Assembly (NCBI GenBank): GCA_030141605.1
Contig: JAQGDQ010000137.1
Span: 310,001 to 374,000 of the forward strand
Reading direction: 5' to 3'
Origin: Tubiluchus corallicola
Lineage: Eukaryota > Priapulida > Priapulimorpha > Priapulimorphida > Tubiluchidae
Length of the DNA: 64,000 bases
Shown here: piece after piece, positions 23,765-48,608 of the stretch
How positions within the stretch are numbered: position 1 is the first letter of the stretch
Layout: the number at the start of each line of letters is the position of its first letter
The notes under the pieces: model-generated
Database searches by the model: none
What the model was told of the DNA's origin: nothing
The model's input: only the letters and a program-made list of their open reading frames with translations
Made by a program: the position numbers and the translations under genes

Positions 23765-25231
23765 ATGCCTAGGTCAACCAAAAGAGGCGAGCGGATCCTC
23801 CAAACTGTGAGGGAAAGCTACATCACTTGCATGTCAGATCCTGAGAAGCAGCCAAGGAACAGACTTAGCGATTTTCAAACGGAAAAACTAAGTTTTTACT
23901 TTAGTATTATCGGTATGATTAAATGCTATTATTATGATGTAAAACTGTGAGCGTGGAGCAGTATATACGTTTATTTCTGTAATTTATAAACTATGTTGTC
24001 TGGATTCTAATAGTTCTTGATTATCACATAGCTTCTCACGTTCATAGTCAGCAATCTGTTTGAGGCGTTCCAGTTCTACCACGGGATTTACTGTAGAGCA
24101 CTCAGAATCGAGTGTTTGGCTCACTGCCCAAATGGTCTCGAGAGTCTCGCCTCTAACGAAGCCTGTGTTCATGTCAGCGCCTGGTGTCACAGTATTTATT
24201 ATGCCAGTAGCTCTTTCCGTTGCATAGATAACGCAAGAAAAGATGTTTGATAAGTTGTTTTACACTGAAATCAGTGACCTATGTGCATTTGCATTGTAAC
24301 GGAACTGCGTTAGTGTCAGTTAAATTTACCAATAATCAAAGCTCTGACAATAAAGCCAGAAAGGACTGATCACAAGTCTGATATTTTCCAGAACAAATGT
24401 CTGGCCTGGGAAAATCTTATTCTATCAACAATTAATTAATAAAAGCAATTAATTAAAGGCTAATGTGTTTCAGATATTGATAAAGATGGCGTAATTACTC
24501 TTCCCGACGTTGATGCTTACAGCGAAGTAAGTTTCATGTTTTTCAAGAAGCCTTCACTGCAGTCTCTGTGTGTAATTCTTGCAAGTACATTACATAGGCC
24601 AAAACTTCAAGAAAGCGTAAAGTTTAAATGGTTTGCAACATTTTTACCCAATTCAAAATGCTGTTATAACTTACAAATTATTGTACTAAATGTTTGGGGT
24701 TTTGGTGGCAGTGCACAGCCTATTGTTTGATTCACTTTCGGATTTCCAACTAATTTTTGGACATATTGATGTCATTTGAACTCAGAAATGTGGAAAATTC
24801 TTTAAGGTAAAGAATTCATTAACCATTTAAAAAGCAGCAGCAGCAACAGCTGTCGTGATGTAAGTTTAATAAAACATTTTCTGTATAGGCCTACTTTCTT
24901 ACTTTATGTGAAATTGTCACAGATTCTAAGTTTGACACGAAATTCTAAAATTAAAGTTTTTAACGTTATTGCAGAGACACACATATATCAATTGCTCCAC
25001 TACCTAGTGAAGTGCATGTATTTGACCATTTCCATGCGTGGTTTGAACCTATTCAGTATTTTCATTTTTTTCATTTTTTTAGAAAATGCTGAAGTATGCT
25101 CAAACGCCAGAAGATGCAGATTTGTATGATTTGACATTTGATATCAATGAAAGTTTTTTTGAAAGCATGTGTACTCGTGTAGACCGGAAAGGTATTTTTC
25201 TACTTTTAAACCCGGTCTGCTGTACTCTTTG

Positions 25232-25321
<90 letters not shown>

Positions 25322-28300
25322 CTGTCTCCCTATTTCTGTCTCCGTCAGTAATTTATTAAAATATAATAAAAAAATTGATTTATTAAAGAGCCTTGTAGTA
25401 CATGATTAGAAACCAGTGATCCGCATTAGAGTGAATTCACGCAATTATTTCCATTGCCATATTAAATTCAAAACTTTTTACAATCACAGATGAATGAAGT
25501 GAAATGGCATTGTTTTAATAACGTAACTCTTGTGGAGAGTTTATCGTTTATGAAAAATTTGTAATTGAATGTGAGCAAAATAGATTACAACTCTTGAAAA
25601 ATTTTGTTCTTTCGCTGGGCTTGCGATTTTTTGGTCATTGATCAGCTCTGACGACTGCTACATTACAGCAGAAATTTAGAATAACTTCATTTTTTAACTT
25701 TAGACCTTAGGTTATCTGATTGGTTAGATGTTTGGGCGGAAGAGATGAAAGGCTGTGCTGCCATACGTGATTTCCCTTACTGGATACAAACCCACTGCAA
25801 GCTTTACTTTGAAATAATGGACAAAGACAGTGAGTTGTTCACACCGTCATCATGTTTCTTATATTTTATAGTCTTCTTGTATCTGTAGCTTAGCGCTACA
25901 GATTGAAAGTTTTTTGTTTTCATGTCTTTTCGAGTGAATTAAGATTCACTTTTTTTCACATGGTTGATTTCTCAAACCTTTTATCGAAATCATTATTTTG
26001 CCGTTTCATTTTTGAATCGTTTGTTATTCGGCGCATTTTGTGAATGGATGGATGGACTACTATCTGGTGGGCGCCAGCCCTGGATTAATTATTAAGGAAA
26101 ATAAGCACGTGCTTAGGGCTCAGGGTAATAGGGGCCCCGCGCAATATTTTCAAATCGAATAATTACCCAAAAGTAAAATATACCCAAATGTGTGTGGCGG
26201 TTTCTGTTTGTTTACAATATGGGCATCGAGATTCTGGCTACTGAGCAGCCTGAGCCGTTCGCTGTCCATGTGATGACATTGATATATTATATAATGTGTC
26301 ATAATATATTTCAAGTGTGATGCTTTTAAAAACGTAGTGATACGGAAAACAGGTAGGGTCATCTCTGTATTCTAATATCATTTTTACGCAAAGTAAAGCT
26401 GATGCCCTAGCATTTGAGGCAAGTTTTTCATTTTTAAACATAAAATTTCTTCTTACAGTTTAATATGTGTTTTTTTTCTGAATTACATTATGTATGGGTC
26501 TATAACTTTTGAGTGCTTAGGGCCTCTTGAGAACTTAAACCGGCCCTGGTGGGCACTGTGGAGAGTTGATTTACTGTTCGAGGATGGGTGAGACACCAAG
26601 TTCTCGGCTGATTCAGTACCCATTTAAAAGCGTCCTTTGATACTGATGTTCTAGCCGCCACAATCAACTACATTAAATGAATTCATGATAAATTGTCAAT
26701 ATATTCTCTGGGGCTCCACTTACCCCTCAAATTTAAATCCACTTCGTACACTGCAACGAAAGTTCTTGTGTAATCTTTACGGTGTTTATAAATTTTTTAC
26801 AATTTCTAAACAACACTTTAAAGGTATTAATCTATTGACAATTGATAATCTTGTTAAGTACAATATTGCGGTATTTATGCACAAAACCCACTTTAATTTG
26901 TTTCCGCATTTTTTCATAAATCCTATAAACAAAAATATGAAACAGCATAATACTGGGTATAAGGAATATTATGTCAGATATTGCAGAACCAACGTTGCTA
27001 AGCATTTTATTTCTTTTGTAAGTCCCAATGTTTGGAATTCTATTTCTTGTAATATCAGAACAGTATCATGTCAACCTAGATTTAAGAAGGAGATGAAAAC
27101 ATGTCTCTTAAATACATATTAGGTGGACTTGGTCTTCAACTTTTCTTGCTAATATTGTGTTCACCACGTTGGTTGCCACTCACAGTGCGTCCCTGTATAC
27201 ATAAATGACTTATCATGCTATAGCCATTTCATTGCATTTTCATCATATCACCTCATCGTTTTTCTAAATTTTTTAATAACTTTTGGCTTTTTTCTTCAAT
27301 TCTACATTAAGTACTTACACCCTAACCTTACCGTCATGTTATCTGTTTTATCTGTTCATCGCTCATCTCTTTTATCCTGCCCCTAACACACATGCATTGT
27401 AGCTGGGCTTTCCAAGTTCCAGCTTTTAGCTCAGCTGCAAGCAGTTACATCATTTGTTCACTAATAATTGGCAAGTAATTGTAGTAATTCTTGTTTTCAG
27501 TTAGTGTAATTGTATGTAGTATATCTTATTATGTAATTGTAGTGGTGTTTTTGTCTAATAAAATAAAAAATAAAAAAATAAAATAAAACTACCAAACCAA
27601 ATGACAGATGGCGCCTGCCAATTATGAAAAAATATAGCAGCCCAAATAGGTCCACTATTTTGCTGTAATGTGTACTTGAGCAGTTTACCAAGACAAATGA
27701 AATGCTTTCTTCCTGAAAAACTACCTCTGTTAAAACTATATGTGTTTATTTGTTTTAGGGCTCATACGCCAGTTTAAATCTTAAAAAGCAAACTGAATTT
27801 CGACAGCATTCCAGGTTTTATATGTAGCCTTATAAAATAGCTATACAAAATAACTATTGTAGCAATTATAAAACATTAACATTATAAAATTTAATATCTA
27901 TCATCTAATGTCTACAATTCCCGAATGCTTTTCAGCATTTGTACTCTTATTTTATTTAGCGGTGGTCGTGTTTTTCCTCATATTTTTTGTGTAGTGTAGT
28001 AATTTATTGATTTTTGGCCAATGGAACCGATCAAACAACAAGCATCCATACAAAAAAATTTACGTACAAATGCGAACAAACTTAGCTACAGTACATTGAA
28101 TGGTGACATCATGAGATTGCATCATACCAGTTAGTTTGTCATCAATATTTAAAAATTAAAGGTTTGGGATAGAACGTGGGATTGTATTTTCAAGGAAGTT
28201 GTGGGTAGTGTTATGTTTAGAGCAACATAGAATAAAATGGCATTCGTCACCGACTTCGTTACACTTGGCACATAGACACTCCTCTCGAGGAATAGGAGGT

Positions 28301-31300
28301 CTTACATACCACCCAGTTTCTATAGGCAGCGAGTGAGCGCTTGTTCGAAGCTTAGCCAATGCAATACGATTTTAACATTTACCAAATAAGACTCAAATTT
28401 AAAAGAAGTTTTAAATTTACTTTTTTGAATTTGCATACATAATTTGCTTTTCCATAGTTAATCTGGGCTGTATATCAACGTATGTAGTCCAAAAAATCGT
28501 TTCCCAAATTAGCTAGCAACCCTTCATTTTGGCAGAGGCGTTTGCAAAGAGACCCAATCGTCGTGTTGCTCGGTTTCTTCTCTTTCCAAAGAATTACAGT
28601 GATATACGCGCATATAATTCAAAAAGTCGCGCGACACCCGAAAGTTTAAACCTTTGAAAATCAAGCTGTAACTGTCTCTTTCAATTCTCCACTCTAGCCA
28701 TTTTTTTCAACCAAACTTTTTTAACTCTTTCTTTTTCAATTTCTGATTTTTAATCGTATATGCTAGCAGCTAGCCCAATAGACAACAAAACATGTCTGCA
28801 TATTGGCGCCATTACTTTACTAGCAACTTTTGCTGAATGAGTTTGACTGAGTTATATTTTTTCTGGACGACTTGTGTATGATAATAAATGTATAGTTTCT
28901 CATGTCTTGTAGGAGATGGTGAGCTAAATAGAGAGGAACTGGGGGATTATTACATACGTTTTGTTGGTGTTGATCCTCGTTACGCAAAAGAACAAGCAGA
29001 AAAAGGATATACAGCCATGACTGGTGTAAGATTAGAATTATTAATTCCTTGGCATTTAAAAAAAATTGGTAAAATAACGGCTGTCTCACAAGTCTGCCAT
29101 TATCTTTAAAAATTTATTGAACTATAATAACTATTACGACAGGAACCAAATGTTAATTTGATGGTTGAGTCTATGACTCATGAAAACTCGTGGCACTAAG
29201 CTTGGCTTCATAAATCATAAGTCTACGTCGCTTTTAAGTTACATCTGAATATCGCGCTTTTTATATATAGCCCCCTCGCTAGTCAGCATGATAGCGACAG
29301 AAAATTTCATTGATTAATTGATTGATTATAATTTTATTTCAGACAAGAAAGTCCATATAAAAAATAGAATACATAAAATCCGTGAAATTAAAATAGTCTT
29401 AACTAAATTTAATCTAGATTAAAATATAGAATTAGTTATTTCACATGCAGACTCAATAAAATTGTCAACTGCTGTATAACCACAAGAAAGAACGTCAGTG
29501 GTCGATTTGCTGCAAAGAAATATAACGGAAAACAGGTAGCTTTTTCATATCTCATCAAATTTTGAAGTACAACAAAAAGCATATATTTCAACACCTATGA
29601 TAATGCAAAGCGTTTCTAATAATTAAATGATAAGTTAAAAACGTAATTAACAGCGGGCGAGTTCAACTAATAATGACATTACAACTGAATATATTTTTCA
29701 ACAGCACAAACATTCCGCAAGCGTGTTACACGTGTTGCGAAAGCGAAAATTGAAGTACTGTACTACTTCACACCATTCAGTGTTGCTATACAAAAACTTA
29801 TACAAAATTGCTATACAAAATTCAAATTTCAAGTTTACCGTTGTGCTCACGCATGTGTCTCGAACGTGTGCACTATGTCACCAGCGAATATCTCTGAACT
29901 GAGAGCTACAGCAACTGTTTTTGCGCAACGCAATTCCGAGATACAGACGCTAGTGCCCATCTGGCGAAACGCATATGATAGCGAAGAACTAGCTGCGCGA
30001 ACGTGTAATTACGATTCTGCGGTAATAATTCTTTCATGTAAGTTGTTGTTGAAAAAACAGTAGGTTCCCTTTCAATGTTTAACAGAGTAGATTGTTTTGA
30101 GCTATAGTTTAACATTGGGCCCTGTTTTACTTTAAAGTTAGTGAGGGACTTATGAAACACCTTAAATTATAATGGTACTAGTGGATGTTACAAAGTAATA
30201 ACATATTATAAAATGGCCTCTATTAAAATTATGTAGGCTTATCACATCACTAGTAACTTGTGCTAACGAAATCGCTACATGCAACTTGTAACTGTGTAAC
30301 TGCCATATTTTATGTGCGTTATCTATAACAGAGCGGGAAGTATCTTCTTAACATGGAAAACTTTATGATGAATTTCGCCAACTTTTTATTGGGCAAAGAT
30401 ATCTACGGCCCCGGTGAATACGTCTTCGCAGTTTTCGACATAGGAAGACCAAAAGGTGAGCAGTTATGAAAAAGCTGAAATAATATACATGTTCATGTAA
30501 CGCAAATTGATTCTAGTGACAAGAACAATGACAATTAATAAAAAAAAAAATCACAATTAAGGAAATTAGAAGTACTCATACATGTAATTATTTCTGGGAA
30601 TTTTTAAAAACGTGAATAGATAAAATATAATACTTAAAAAGGACACAGTCACATAGAAAAACCCAGATGCACAGCAATAAAAACCACATGGAAATATAAA
30701 ACACTTGACTTGCTATCTCTTACATACACCGTCTGGTTATGATACTTTTAAGTATTAACATTATAAGAAATCAGTAAAATTACTATCAAATAATTCTGTA
30801 TGATTTTTTCTTTTTTATTTCTTCCATCTGAAGATTACTGGTACCAGACATTATTTTTAATTGTTGTTTTTTTCCATGTTCATGTATCTGTATAACCTTT
30901 GCGGGAATTTTCTGTGTCACTTCCGATCCCGGTAGTCAACCATGTTTTACCAGAAGTTTACGCAGAAAACAGACACAAAATACTTACCACGAGAGAAAAT
31001 TATATTTTTTCACAGTGACCGTGTCAAAGAAAAAAATACGAAATTTCACAATTTCATTTCTACATTAAGCAGAGAATACTCTCCGTGTTAGGCTCTTCTT
31101 AACACGCAGTCACATAGCCAGAAAGACCAGTGGAGGTATTGCACTTTCCTGACTACCTCTCGTATGTATGTGCTCTCAGAAGGTGTAGACATCCATGACC
31201 AGGATTTTATTGTAAATGGGACATATACCCGTCCTGATCCTTTTGTATCACTTTGCTGGTACAGCATCACCCGATCCAATCATTCTTCATTGCATGCGGG

Positions 31301-31628
31301 GCCCCGGCAATGTGTAAATGGCTTAGAGGCAAAAAAGTCCACATATCTACGAAATTGTTTAAATAACAACTCATTATGGTTTTCAGCTTCGTTTAAAGTT
31401 GTTTATCCACCTGAGGCTCTGGACATGGTTGACGAAAGAGTTAAATTCCCTCGGGGGAGGCTTACGCTGAAGGCTGCTGCTGACGCGGTTATCATAGCTA
31501 GAAGAATGGCACAAAATCAGAGTCTCAATATATCACCAGGACTGCGCTCAGGAGTTACTATTGCTGACAGTTCGGTCCCTACAAAACCACCAAACAAATA
31601 CAGAGTCAAGAGAAGATCTATATATTAG
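23765..31628 (+). CDS. Sarcoplasmic calcium-binding protein-like EF-hand protein
   Basis: A cytosolic calcium-buffering protein of the invertebrate SCP/calexcitin type. Exons: 23765-23912, 24474-24526, 25083-25191, 25704-25829, 28913-29025, 30332-30455 and, less certainly, 31387-31628. All are GT-AG with matching phases. Canonical EF-hand loops are DIDKDGVITLPD (residues 50-61) and DKDRDGELNREE (143-154). The second site (VDRKDLRLSDW, no loop glycine) and fourth site (GSGKYLLNMENF) are degenerate, as is common in SCPs. The family body ends around residue 220 (GPGEYVFAVFD). Reading through the exon 6 donor gives stop TGA 30467-30469 and a 228-aa protein. Splicing to the seventh exon adds an 80-aa basic tail and gives 304 aa. 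The tail has no recognised similarity. The start is the first ATG before an SCP-like helix. Confidence 0.82.
25235..25320. repeat. (CT)n microsatellite in SCP intron 3
   Basis: About 40 CT units starting 45 bases after the exon 3 donor. The same exon plus microsatellite is found inverted at 38.1-38.5 kb. Confidence 0.95.
26075..26548. mobile_element. hAT-type MITE in SCP intron 4
   Basis: 474 bp, from CAGCCCTGGATTAATTATTA to ...AACTTAAACCGGCCCTG. The flanks GTGGGCGC (26067-26074) and GTGGGCAC (26549-26556) match at 7 of 8 bases, a hAT target duplication. It is of the same family as 41176-41657: both contain AATAAGCACG, GGGGCCCC, TCAAATCGAATAAT and GGGCCTCTTGAG at corresponding places. No transposase. 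Confidence 0.82.
26685..27590 (+). mobile_element. LINE 3' end with open C-terminal RT frame
   Basis: A frame at 26685-27122 (about 145 codons) matches the extreme C-terminus of non-LTR reverse transcriptases: ILWGSTYPSNLNPLRTLQRK, LVKYNIAVFMHKTH and NVWNSISCNIRTV, ending in TAG at 27120. A 3' untranslated part follows, ending in an A-rich TAATAAAATAAAAAATAAA tail near 27560-27590. The 5' end is truncated, the usual state of LINE copies. It lies in SCP intron 4, right after the hAT MITE. Confidence 0.82.
28156..28372 (-). mobile_element. Retroelement C-terminal fragment
   Basis: The minus frame reads IALAKLRTSAHSLPIETGW then RPPIPREECLCAKC and DECHFILCCSKHN. This is like the zinc-knuckle-type C-terminal segment (LRTSAHxLxIExGR...CxxC...H...C) common in retroelement-encoded proteins of invertebrates. 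It is about 70 codons with no upstream partner, in SCP intron 4. Confidence 0.6.
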
Positions 31629-31639
31629 CAAAAGTTTTC

Positions 31640-32100
31640 CAGACTGTGTTGCATTATATAGTTTCATCAGCGTGTTAGTATGCAGAGCTGGAGATGGGTC
31701 TCAAAATGCCGGATGATATATGGTACCAAACGTGACTCCCCTAACAACCTGACAGGCTGACAGTATTACATTGAGTTTGGCAGAGTTAAATAAACTGCTC
31801 CGTCCTATTCCTCCCTCCATTATTTGTAAAATAGAATTCGTTATTGCAGTACATGGTATTGTCATTTCGTCCTGCATTGGATCCACACCCAAGTGACTTA
31901 CCAAAAAATTAATATACGCATGACCAAAGTGACGGATGAGACATCTCTTGACCCATGTCCAGCTTTATATTAGACACTTATTATTCGAAGTTAGAGAATA
32001 TTTTTGTAAGCGAGAATTTTGTAGAAAGGGAGAGAGAGGTTAATGGGTTACTCACATGATTCATTTTTTTGTAAAAATTATGACGCTTATATATACCGGT
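31640..32100. other. No gene recognised between SCP and the array
   Basis: AT-rich DNA with no exon-like frame or repeat that I can name. It should hold the 3' UTR of the long SCP isoform if exon 7 is real. Confidence 0.3.
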
Positions 32101-32105
32101 AATGT

Positions 32106-38150
<6,045 letters not shown>

Positions 38151-38565
38151 TCAAAGAGTACAGCACATCAGGCTTAAAAGTTAAAAAATACCTTTCCGGT
38201 CTACGCGAGCACTCAATTGATACGCGAGCAAAAAAACTTTCATTGATATAAAATGTCAAATCATTCAAATCTGCATCTTCTGGCGTTTAAGCATACTTTG
38301 GCATTTTCTAAAAAAATAAACACAAAAAATGGAAATACTCAACAGATTCAAACAAGGCATGGAAATGGTCAAATACATGTACTTCAGTAATTACTAGAGC
38401 AATTGATATACCTGTGTCTTTACAATAACGTTAAAAAGCTTCATTTTAGAATTTCGTGCCAAATTAAGAATCTGTGGCAAATTGATAATAAAATGAGAAA
38501 GTAGGCCTACGCATAAAAATGTTTTATTAAACTTTACATCATGACAGTGCTGCTGCTGCTGCTGA
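38151..38565 (-). pseudogene. Inverted broken copy of SCP exon 3 and flanks
   Basis: The reverse complement matches 24830-25235 of the SCP gene: the GCAGCAGCAG run, part of intron 2, the acceptor, exon 3 and the start of intron 3. The exon copy reads PKYA, then a stop (TAA replacing the Gln codon), then TPEDADLNDLTFYINESFF. The segment between SESFF and the RRPER stretch has been altered, so it cannot encode the exon. Its microsatellite side is fused to the last GA tract of the array. It lies about 330 bases upstream of the first SDR start codon. Confidence 0.85.
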
Positions 38566-38894
38566 TGATGATGATGAAGGTGGTGTGAATGTGGTTTAGA
38601 ATGTGGACGATGCATTTTGGAATTATGAATTAACTAAGCTAATTTCACTCTCACTTGGGATTTCAGGTAACCACTGTGCTGCCGTACGAGCGAACGTTCT
38701 AGTTACCGCAAAGTGGCTGTCTATATTCTGAAATGTGCAAACTCAAAGTTCATTGGTATAGTTTGAAGGGCAGCCCTTAAGCGTTACTCGTACCACACAT
38801 ACAAAGTAACAGAACGTAGTATAGTATAATGTAGCAAAGTATTGTGCAACAGCGCTGTAGTTGTTTTAGAAAAAAACATTCCGACTAAACGAAA

Positions 38895-46207
<7,313 letters not shown>

Positions 46208-46324
46208 ACAAATTATATCTACGATTTTATATTTTCTTCCAATAGACGTTTGGCTACCGTAGCAAAATGCATGTGTATATTACCCGAAAATTTTGCCTGA
46301 CTTTGTTCGTTTAATTAAACTGCG

Positions 46325-46330
46325 AATAAA
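46325..46330 (+). terminator. poly(A) signal AATAAA of SDR copy 1
   Basis: First AATAAA after the stop codon of the first SDR gene, 118 bases downstream. Confidence 0.45.
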
Positions 46331-46339
46331 TTAATCCAT

Positions 46340-48600
46340 ATATAATTTATGCTGATGCATAACAGAGTTTGAACGACTGTCAACTATGGTGTCTATATAC
46401 GGTATCTAGCAGTGCTGCTGCATACAATGTCACAGTCAACAAATGGACTAGGGATTTTGAAACTGGTTCAATTAACCTATTTTTCACAGTCCTTAGGCGT
46501 TTATGAACAGGTTTCTTACCACACACTTTGTGGTTTACTATTTCAGATAAATTAGGCCCAAATTTGGAATTTAGTAGCAATTATCGTAAAATACTCATGT
46601 AGTAGACTGTAGGCTAACTTAATTTTTGATGCCTTATTAGATGTTTTAAATTAATCAAATGTGATTTAAATAAAAGATGCGCATATGAGCTTCTCTTGTA
46701 ATTATGTATTTTGCGTCGAGACGCTATCAGAGTAATTTAAAATGCTGCATTTCAGCTATTTTAGTCATAGAGCTACAACACTCTTCATTAGCCAATTGTT
46801 AGGAGCAGTTCAAAAATTACGTAACGCCTAAGACTAAGGGAGGGATGGGGGATCATGGTGACGAAAGTAACATGGGTTTTTCTTTGGAATATTTTGACGG
46901 CAGTAAACTTTTACTTTACTTCAATCAATTATTAAAGATTTTCAAGGTTCCCTGTTAGACATGGCGACGTCATAGAAGTCACTGCAGAATGGTGTTCAAC
47001 TTCAATTATAACTCTCTTTTTTCCGTTAACATTTGAAGAAGCCTTTGAGAATCGTAACTTTCGAGTTTTGAATCAAGTAAGGAGAAATTTCTTCAGAAAC
47101 CGATTGCGAGGTAACACTGCTGAATTATACAAATCTAAAATTTTCCTGCATAAACATTTTACTGTCATTACGTATCAAAAGGATTATTGGAACAATATTA
47201 ATATAACATGTACCATTATTATTATTAAATTTTATTAACGACAACTTAAAATTACCAGTAAAACAAACCAAAAAAATGTAGTTAAAATACACTCAAAAGT
47301 AAGTTTCAGAACAAAATACCAGTTAACTATTGCAATGATATGTCGCACATGCCAAAAGAGAATTAAATTTAAATAAAATTATGGATGGCATGTGGAACTA
47401 TAATAATTATGGCCATTAACAGACAAAATCTGAACAAATTAAGTCTATCAATACTAATGACAGTATTATTAATATGACAAATTAAACAAAGTAGACTGAT
47501 CAAATCAGCGCAACAAATCACAAAAATCGTCATTATGTAACAAAAACAATCACTATGTAACAACTTTTGCGTCGTTATGTAACAATCAATATGTAACAAA
47601 AATAATGCATTATCTCACAGGCGAAATTAGAAATAGTTATGATTTGTGGTCGACCCTTGTCAAGACCTTGATTTCTTTTCATCGGACTGGGCCGTTTTTC
47701 TATTTTCTATTCTAAATGTCGTACCGATTCCACCCAATCTCTCTGAGATTTGGTCTGATGTGGCCTGAGGTCTCCTCCGGCTAGAATTTGATATGGTTAT
47801 AAGTCTAGCCTGGGAAAGTGTGGCATGGATATATGTTTTGGTTTTGGTTTGGTCTTGTTGGGGTCTAGTCTGGCTAGAGTATGGCCTGGTTAGTGTCAGG
47901 TCTGACTGGTGATGTCTGGTCTGCCTTGGGTCTTGCTTGCCTAAGATCTGGTCTGGCTGGGATCTGGTGTGGTTAGAGTATGGCCTTACTGAGGCCGGGC
48001 AAGTGTCTGATAGGCTTCTGACATGTTACACCTTATACCCCAGACAAACCAGCCAGAGACCAAACTTTATGGTAAATTTGATCTTGGATAGACCAACTAG
48101 CTAGAGACCAGACTTCTGATATACTAGAATCCTACATAGGCCAGACTCCAAAAATCAGCTGCAGACCAAACGTCTGACCCCAAAGGATTATATGGTTATA
48201 CTTTTCCGAATGTGTGTATTATAATACAAAACATAATTACTCGGATGCATTGATTAGTATTATACTCGGTATGCTGCCTTTTTTGTACGGATATAGGATT
48301 TGTAATTTTGGACTTCGCGCTTTATGCAATCAGCTGTCCTATATAGTAAGTGTAATGTGTCGTACCTGTATAGTTAACTTACGAACATAGACAAACATTC
48401 TGCATGGTACAGAGAGTAAAATTTCGTGCTTATGTTTTATACCAAAGGTCATATTTGATCAGCGACACTTAATGGCAGTGACCGTGTGTCAGTGGGAGCG
48501 AGTTAGCCATGTAAAAAACAGAAAAGTTAGCATATAATTCACATAATAATAAAAATAATAATAATAATAATAACAACAATAATATTTCAGCACTATAAAT
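46340..48600. other. Intergenic region between the SDR paralogues
   Basis: No gene recognised. 47200-47600 is AT-rich with short ATGTAACAA repeats. 47740-48185 is a foldback-like region described separately. An AAT microsatellite (about 48545-48583) sits just before the second SDR start codon. The promoter of copy 2 must lie here. Confidence 0.4.
47740..48185. repeat. CTGG-rich inverted repeat region
   Basis: The left half (about 47740-48010) is made of degenerate TCTGGTCTGGCT-like words such as GGTCTAGTCTGGCTAGAG. The right half (about 48030-48180) carries the reverse words (CAGCCAGAGACCAAAC, CTAGCTAGAGACCAGAC). The two could pair as an imperfect long foldback. No frame of interest. Confidence 0.5.
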
Positions 48601-48608
48601 GAGCTAAG

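Noticed and set aside
25868-25892. Small perfect hairpin ATCTGTAGC...GCTACAGAT
   Set aside because: Too short, single, and in the middle of an intron; expected by chance in 64 kb.
31164-31386. Upstream part of the frame that runs into the putative last SCP exon
   Set aside because: The acceptor TTTCAG at 31381-31386 explains the exon start. The upstream part has no similarity to SCP and is better read as intron.
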